Below are positions 7,914 through 11,717 of a stretch of DNA of 11,717 nt, in pieces. The number at the start of each line of letters is the position of its first letter. Position 1 is the stretch's first letter. The position numbers were made by a program, and so were the translations under genes. The stretch is from contig NZ_CP024636.1 in NCBI RefSeq assembly GCF_009728735.1, positions 2,655,366 to 2,667,082 on the forward strand, written 5' to 3'. The DNA comes from Pantoea phytobeneficialis (GTDB lineage: Bacteria; Pseudomonadota; Gammaproteobacteria; Enterobacterales; Enterobacteriaceae). The notes beneath the pieces are model-generated. The model saw only the letters and a list, made by a program, of their open reading frames with translations. It did not search any database and had not been told where the DNA came from.

Positions 7914-8834
7914 ATGTATAACACCCTCGGCAATCAGTACGATAACTCACTGGTTTCGAACGCCTTCGGTTTCATGCGTTTCCCGGTCAACTTCCAACCT
8001 TACGACAGCGACGCGGAGTGGGTCATCACCGGCGTGCCTTTCGATGCAGCGACCTCGGGCCGTCCGGGCAGCCGTTTAGGGCCGGGCGCTATTCGTCAGA
8101 TCTCAACTAACCTCGCCTGGGAAGGCTGCCGTTGGCCGTGGGATTTCGATCTGCGTCAGCGTCTGAACGTGGTGGATTGTGGCGACCTGGTGTATGCCTT
8201 TGGTGATTCCCAGGATCTGTCTGACAAGTTGCAGGCCCACGCCGAGAAACTGCTGGCGAACGGCAAACGTATGCTGACGTTCGGCGGTGATCACTACGTC
8301 ACGCTGCCGCTGCTGCGTGCCCATGCCAAGCATTTCGGCAAAATGGCGCTGGTGCATTTCGATGCGCACACCGACACCTACTCCAACGGCCCGACCTTTG
8401 ACCACGGCACCATGTTCTTCACTGCGCCGAAAGAAGGGTTGATCGATCCTCACCATTCGGTGCAGATCGGCATCCGTACCGAGTTTGATAAGAGCCTCGG
8501 TTTTAACGTGCTGGATGCGGCGCAGGTTAACGATCGCAGTGTCGATGACATCCTGGCTGAAGTGAAGCGCACTGTTGGTGATCTGCCGGTGTATCTGACC
8601 TTTGATATCGATTGTCTTGATCCGGCCCATGCGCCTGGCACTGGCACGCCGGTGATTGGCGGCCTGACCACCGATAAAGCCACCAAGCTGATTCGTGGCC
8701 TGCAAGGGATGAATATCGTCGGGATGGATCTGGTGGAAGTGGCACCGGGTTACGATCATGCCGACCTGACTTCACTTGCTGCTGCGACGCTGGCGCTGGA
8801 CATGCTGCACGTACAGGCGGCCAATAAAGGCTAA
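7914..8834 (+). CDS. speB: Agmatinase (agmatine ureohydrolase)
   Basis: This cytosolic enzyme hydrolyses agmatine to putrescine and urea, the second step of the arginine decarboxylase route to polyamines. The 306 residues equal the length of E. coli SpeB and match it nearly throughout ([30 protein letters not shown]). The ureohydrolase manganese ligands are all present: H127 in GGDH, D150, H152 and D154 in FDAHTDT, and D231 and D233 in DIDCLDP. The start is supported by AGAGGA 6 bases upstream. The gene follows a strong terminator, so it needs its own promoter within about 7856-7900. AT-rich candidates are visible (TATAAC at 7870) but no convincing -35/-10 pair. The usual upstream partner speA is not in the window; the adhesin exporter lies there instead. 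The next gene starts about 35 bp downstream with no terminator between. Confidence 0.97.
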   Translation: MYNTLGNQYDNSLVSNAFGFMRFPVNFQPYDSDAEWVITGVPFDAATSGRPGSRLGPGAIRQISTNLAWEGCRWPWDFDLRQRLNVVDCGDLVYAFGDSQDLSDKLQAHAEKLLANGKRMLTFGGDHYVTLPLLRAHAKHFGKMALVHFDAHTDTYSNGPTFDHGTMFFTAPKEGLIDPHHSVQIGIRTEFDKSLGFNVLDAAQVNDRSVDDILAEVKRTVGDLPVYLTFDIDCLDPAHAPGTGTPVIGGLTTDKATKLIRGLQGMNIVGMDLVEVAPGYDHADLTSLAAATLALDMLHVQAANKG

Positions 8835-8859
8835 ACTTACTGACGGTCAATTAATCTTC

Positions 8860-8864
8860 GGAGG
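8860..8864 (+). promoter_or_regulatory. Ribosome binding site deciding between two adjacent ATG codons
   Basis: GGAGG lies 2 bases before ATG 8867 and 5 bases before ATG 8870. The spacing favours the second ATG as the start of the YidB-family gene. Confidence 0.65.
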
Positions 8865-8869
8865 TCATG

Positions 8870-9280
8870 ATGGGCTTACTGGATGATTTAGTCGGATCGT
8901 TAGAAGGCGGCCAGGGGCAAGGCAATCAGCTGGGCCAGTTGCAGGCTATCTGGAGCTGGGTGCAGGAGCAGGGCGGTATTGAAGCACTGCTGCATAAGTT
9001 CCAGCAGGGTGGGCTGGGCGACGTACTGGGTTCGTGGATTGGCACCGGCAACAATCAGCCGGTGGACAGTGGCGATATGCAGTCGGCGTTTGGTCAGCCG
9101 GAGTTACAATCACTGGCGGATAAGCTCGGTACCGATGTACAGGGCGCGTCCGGCACCCTGGCGCTTCTGCTGCCGCAACTGATTGATAAAATGTCGCCGC
9201 AGGGGCAACTGGATGATCAGAGTTTGCATGATAATCAGTTGGATTTGGGGTCGATGGTCGATCAGCTGTTCAAGCGTTAG
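8870..9280 (+). CDS. YidB-family (DUF937-like) protein of unknown function
   Basis: A 136-residue cytosolic protein (137 if ATG 8867 is used). It begins MGLLDDLVGSL and has a Gly/Gln-rich N-terminal part (GGQGQGNQLGQLQAI), the WVQEQGGIEALLHKFQQGGLGDVLGSWIGTGNNQPV block typical of YidB-like proteins, and a C-terminal helical part (LADKLGTDVQGASGTLALLLPQLIDKMSPQGQL). It has no Cys, signal peptide or membrane segment. The family has no established biochemical function that I can state. The gene starts about 35 bp after speB with no terminator, so it is probably cotranscribed with it, and ends 8 bp before a large inverted repeat. E. coli K-12 has no gene at this place between speB and loiP; its YidB is encoded elsewhere, so this may be a relocated copy or a paralogue. 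Confidence 0.85.
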   Translation: MGLLDDLVGSLEGGQGQGNQLGQLQAIWSWVQEQGGIEALLHKFQQGGLGDVLGSWIGTGNNQPVDSGDMQSAFGQPELQSLADKLGTDVQGASGTLALLLPQLIDKMSPQGQLDDQSLHDNQLDLGSMVDQLFKR

Positions 9281-9288
9281 GCTGGTTC

Positions 9289-9363
9289 CCGTAGCGGCGC
9301 GATTTATCGCGCGTCTTTTCCGGCACGATGCATGGAATTGCGCGATAAATCGCGCCGCTACGG
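9289..9363. repeat. Inverted pair of REP-like palindromes (REPIN/BIME-type element)
   Basis: Two arms of 24 bp, 9289-9312 and 9340-9363, are perfect reverse complements around a 27-bp spacer. Each arm has the tetranucleotide GTAG at its outer 5' end (9291-9294 on plus, 9358-9361 on minus), followed by CG and the palindrome GCGCGATTTATCGCGC. A GTAG head plus a short palindrome, paired head to head, is the hallmark of RAYT-associated REP/REPIN elements. It fills the gap between the convergent YidB-like gene and loiP, starting 8 bp after one stop and ending 4 bp before the other. In RNA from either strand it would fold into a long stem, so it may end or protect both transcripts. Confidence 0.85.
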
Positions 9364-9367
9364 TGCA

Positions 9368-10123
9368 TTATTTCCCGTCGGCAGCTATCCGGTCACGAAT
9401 ATGCTGCGCGCGCGCTTCGGAATCGGGGTGTGAATCAAACATCGAGCTTTGACGCCCCTGTTCCAGTTGCGCCAACTTTTCGAAGCTGGTCGCCAGTCCC
9501 ATTGGATTGATGCCGCGTTTCTTCAGCAAATCATACGAATAATCATCTGCTTCTGATTCCTGCGTTTGTGAGAACTGCGCATTCACCAGCTTCTCGCCCA
9601 GTTCCCCCAGTTGCGATTGGGATAACGAACCAATGACCCCACCCATTGAGGTTGCCGCGGTACGCGCCGCCGTGGTCGCGAAGGCTACCTGCATCGCTTT
9701 ACGCGTATGGCCCAGGGCGACATGGCCCATCTCATGACCCAGCACCCCCTCGACCTCGTTATCGGTCATCATATCCATCAGGCCGCTGTAGACGCGGATG
9801 CAGCCATTCGCCATCGCCCAGGCATTCACATCTTTGGTCAGATAGACCTTATAGTTAGCTGGCACACCGTTGATGTTGTCACCCAGCGCTGCGCCGATTT
9901 TATTCAGGCGTTGCTGGTACTCGCTGTTCGCCGGGGCGAGCTGATTTTCCTTATCCATCTGTGCACAGGATTGATCGCTCAGCTGCTTCACCTGGTCGTC
10001 ACTTAACGCATAAGCCTGATACGCCTGCGCGCCGGATTGCAGCAACGCATTGTTGTCGAATCCTTCACAGCCGCTCAACAAGGCAGCTATCCCAAAGGCA
10101 ATGATGGTCGGTTGGATCTTCAT
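9368..10123 (-). CDS. loiP: Outer membrane lipoprotein metalloprotease, M48 family
   Basis: LoiP (formerly YggG) is a zinc-dependent endopeptidase attached to the outer membrane and, in E. coli, raised at low osmolarity. The chosen start, complement of 10121-10123, gives 251 residues, close to the E. coli length. It starts a lipoprotein signal MKIQPTIIAFGIAALLSGC with lipobox LSGC, so C19 is lipidated. The zinc site is HEMGH (H130-H134), with E191 in ESEADDYSYDLL as the probable third ligand. Further matches to E. coli LoiP are PANSEY, NGCIRVYSGLMDMMTDNEVE, GSLSQSQLGELGEKLVN and SFEKLAQLEQGRQSSMFD. Two more cysteines (C53, C108) match those of the E. coli protein and may form a disulfide. The in-frame ATG 12 codons upstream would put MFLLPCYSEDSG before the signal peptide and is rejected. 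The gene is divergent from tktA. Confidence 0.96.
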   Translation of the reverse strand: MKIQPTIIAFGIAALLSGCEGFDNNALLQSGAQAYQAYALSDDQVKQLSDQSCAQMDKENQLAPANSEYQQRLNKIGAALGDNINGVPANYKVYLTKDVNAWAMANGCIRVYSGLMDMMTDNEVEGVLGHEMGHVALGHTRKAMQVAFATTAARTAATSMGGVIGSLSQSQLGELGEKLVNAQFSQTQESEADDYSYDLLKKRGINPMGLATSFEKLAQLEQGRQSSMFDSHPDSEARAQHIRDRIAADGK

Positions 10124-10130
10124 TCCAGAA

Positions 10131-10136
10131 TCCTCA
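10131..10136 (-). promoter_or_regulatory. Ribosome binding site of loiP
   Basis: On the minus strand TGAGGA ends 7 bases before the ATG at 10123. This supports the start that places the lipoprotein signal at the N-terminus rather than the ATG at 10159. Confidence 0.65.
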
Positions 10137-10151
10137 GAGTAACAAGGTAGT

Positions 10152-10184
10152 AAAAACAAACACCTGAACTTGATGCCGGTGTTT
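10152..10184 (-). promoter_or_regulatory. Hairpin with T tail in the presumed loiP leader
   Basis: On the minus strand AAACACC and GGTGTTT form a 7-bp stem (plus-strand arms 10158-10164 and 10178-10184) around a 13-base loop, followed by GTTTTT (complement of 10152-10157). It resembles a weak terminator or attenuator about 30 bp before the loiP start. A minus-strand TATAAA (complement of 10195-10200) just upstream could be a -10 box, but no good -35 goes with it. Confidence 0.3.
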
Positions 10185-10267
10185 AAACGCTTTGTTTATA
10201 GCCTGCAAGCGCTTCGCTGGCTAGCAGACAGCAGCTGAATTGCAACCTCTGACCACCAGATTTAGCA

Positions 10268-10304
10268 CCCCGTAGCATGTACTTTTGCCCCGTTTTTCAT
10301 GTAC
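10268..10304. repeat. Imperfect direct repeat CCCCGT...CATGTAC upstream of tktA
   Basis: CCCCGT-N2-CATGTAC (10268-10282) recurs as CCCCGT-N4-CATGTAC (10288-10304), with starts 20 bp and CATGTAC ends 22 bp apart, about two helical turns. The second copy lies in the palindrome ATGTACAT (10299-10306). Both lie upstream of the likely tktA promoter, where an activator or repressor might bind. No regulator is identified. Confidence 0.4.
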
Positions 10305-10324
10305 ATTGATGTGCGACTTTTTCC

Positions 10325-10355
10325 TTGCTTCGCCTGATAGCTGATTAATTACAAT
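10325..10355 (+). promoter_or_regulatory. Candidate sigma-70 promoter for tktA
   Basis: TTGCTT (10325-10330) and TACAAT (10350-10355) resemble -35 and -10 boxes, but the spacer is 19 bp, longer than optimal. The site lies about 40 bp before the tktA start in an AT-rich stretch. The rest of the 274-bp loiP-tktA gap holds the direct repeat, the loiP leader hairpin and no other gene that I can see. Confidence 0.4.
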
Positions 10356-10397
10356 AAGTTAGGAGTGGCGAAGTATTAATCCGACCTGGAGTAGAAA

Positions 10398-11717
10398 ATG
10401 CCCTCTCGTAAAGAGCTTGCCAACGCCATTCGCGCGTTAAGTATGGATGCAGTACAGAAAGCCAAATCGGGACACCCTGGTGCGCCGATGGGCATGGCGG
10501 ACATTGCCGAAGTGCTGTGGCGTGACTTCCTGAACCACAACCCGACCAACCCGCAATGGGCGGCGCGCGACCGCTTTGTGCTGTCTAATGGTCACGGTTC
10601 GATGCTGATTTACAGCCTGCTGCACCTTACCGGCTACGATCTGCCGATGAGCGAGTTGCAGAACTTCCGTCAGCTGCATTCCAAAACTCCAGGTCACCCG
10701 GAATACGGCTACACCGCAGGCGTTGAAACCACCACCGGCCCGCTGGGTCAGGGTATCGCTAACGCCGTCGGCTTTGCGATTGCCGAACGCACACTGGCTG
10801 CGCAGTTCAACCGTCCGGGCCACGACATCGTGGACCACAACACTTATGTGTTTATGGGCGACGGCTGCATGATGGAAGGTATCTCACACGAGGTGTGCTC
10901 CATCGCCGGTACGCTGAAGCTGGGCAAACTGGTTGCCTTCTATGACGACAACGGCATCTCCATCGACGGTCACGTCGATGGCTGGTTCACCGACGACACC
11001 GCAAAACGCTTTGAAGCCTATGGCTGGCATGTGGTGCGCGGCGTGGACGGTCACGATGCCGACGCCATCAAAAAAGCGGTGGAAGAAGCCAAAGCCGTTA
11101 CTGACAAGCCATCCCTGCTGATGTGCAAAACCATCATCGGTTTCGGTTCCCCGAACAAAGCCGGTACCCACGACTCCCACGGCGCACCGCTGGGCGACGC
11201 CGAAGTGGCGCTGACCCGCAAACAGCTGGGCTGGGACTACGCGCCGTTCGAGATCCCGGCAGACATCTACGCTCAGTGGGATGCCAAAGAAGCGGGCAAA
11301 GCGAAAGAAGCCGCATGGGACGAGAAATTCGCGGCCTACGCTGCTGCGCACCCGGAACTGGCTGCCGAATTCAAACGTCGCATGAACAACGAACTGCCGG
11401 CCAACTGGGCTGAAGAGTCGCAGAAATTTGTTGAGCAGTTGCAGGCCAATCCGGCGAAAATCGCCAGCCGTAAAGCGTCGCAGAATGCCATCGAAGCCTT
11501 CGGCAAAATCCTGCCGGAATACCTCGGCGGTTCAGCTGACCTGGCACCGAGCAACCTGACCATGTGGTCCGGTTCTAAACCGATCAACGAAGATGCGGCC
11601 GGTAACTACATCCACTACGGCGTGCGCGAATTCGGTATGACCGCGATTGCCAACGGTATCGCCCTGCACGGCGGTTTCCTGCCGTACACCGCCACCTTCC
11701 TGATGTTTGTGGAATAC
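10398..11717 (+). CDS. tktA: Transketolase, N-terminal 440 residues (3' partial)
   Basis: This thiamine-diphosphate enzyme of the non-oxidative pentose phosphate pathway transfers two-carbon units between sugar phosphates in the cytosol. The frame is open from ATG 10398 to the window end, covering 440 of an expected 660-670 residues. The sequence follows E. coli TktA closely from [19 protein letters not shown] onward. Key residues are in the E. coli positions: H26 in SGHPGAPMG, the cofactor and metal motif G154-D155-G156 with N185 in DDNGIS, and the catalytic glutamate E411 in VREFGM. The segment ends at TFLMFVEY. The start is supported by GGAG 6 bases upstream. It is transcribed away from loiP, as in E. 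coli. The close similarity favours tktA over tktB, and the loiP neighbour confirms it. Confidence 0.97.
   Translation, partial: MPSRKELANAIRALSMDAVQKAKSGHPGAPMGMADIAEVLWRDFLNHNPTNPQWAARDRFVLSNGHGSMLIYSLLHLTGYDLPMSELQNFRQLHSKTPGHPEYGYTAGVETTTGPLGQGIANAVGFAIAERTLAAQFNRPGHDIVDHNTYVFMGDGCMMEGISHEVCSIAGTLKLGKLVAFYDDNGISIDGHVDGWFTDDTAKRFEAYGWHVVRGVDGHDADAIKKAVEEAKAVTDKPSLLMCKTIIGFGSPNKAGTHDSHGAPLGDAEVALTRKQLGWDYAPFEIPADIYAQWDAKEAGKAKEAAWDEKFAAYAAAHPELAAEFKRRMNNELPANWAEESQKFVEQLQANPAKIASRKASQNAIEAFGKILPEYLGGSADLAPSNLTMWSGSKPINEDAAGNYIHYGVREFGMTAIANGIALHGGFLPYTATFLMFVEY

Noticed and set aside
9183..9452. Plus-strand open frame of 89 residues across the end of the YidB-like gene and into loiP
   Set aside because: It is out of frame with the YidB-like gene, reads straight through the REP-like inverted repeat, and enters loiP in antisense. 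It resembles no known protein.
10124..10159. Start of loiP at the ATG complementary to 10157-10159
   Set aside because: It would add 12 residues before a perfect lipoprotein signal peptide; the ATG at 10123 has TGAGGA 7 bases upstream.
10437..11587. Minus-strand frames opposite tktA
   Set aside because: They are shadows of a highly conserved enzyme frame that covers the whole stretch from ATG 10398 to the window end.

Overview
This window comes from an enterobacterial chromosome, most likely Pantoea, Erwinia or a close relative. SpeB, LoiP and TktA read almost residue for residue like their E. coli counterparts, the speB-loiP-tktA order is the E. coli one, and the paired GTAG-headed palindrome between two genes resembles the REP/REPIN repeats of these genera. 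The genus is inferred from recalled sequence patterns, not from a search.

Positions 1-7770 hold a plus-strand export cassette. It starts with the C-terminal 949 residues of a very large BapA-type biofilm adhesin whose N-terminus lies outside the window. Three genes follow that encode a complete dedicated type I secretion system: a TolC-family outer membrane channel, a LapB-type ABC transporter with a degenerate C39 domain, and an HlyD-type membrane fusion protein. The last three genes overlap in ATGA stop-start junctions, so they are translationally coupled. The adhesin is separated from them by 74 bp carrying a hairpin that could act as a partial terminator. A strong intrinsic terminator (7810-7855) closes the cassette. 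The layout matches the Salmonella bapABCD arrangement.

Positions 7914-9280 carry speB (agmatinase, which makes putrescine) followed 32-35 bp later by a small YidB-family gene of unknown function. The convergent junction with loiP contains a long inverted pair of REP-like palindromes (REPIN) and no other obvious terminator.

Positions 9368-10123 (minus strand) encode LoiP, an M48 outer-membrane lipoprotein metalloprotease. A 274-bp divergent intergenic region follows, then tktA (transketolase), which runs off the right edge after 440 codons.

The export cassette and the YidB-like gene are the accessory parts. They flank speB within an otherwise conserved housekeeping neighbourhood; in E. coli speA sits directly upstream of speB, and here the adhesin cassette occupies that place. 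I see no wholly new system. The observations most worth a second look are the cassette's position, the hairpin after the adhesin gene, the REPIN, and the repeat and hairpin elements between loiP and tktA.
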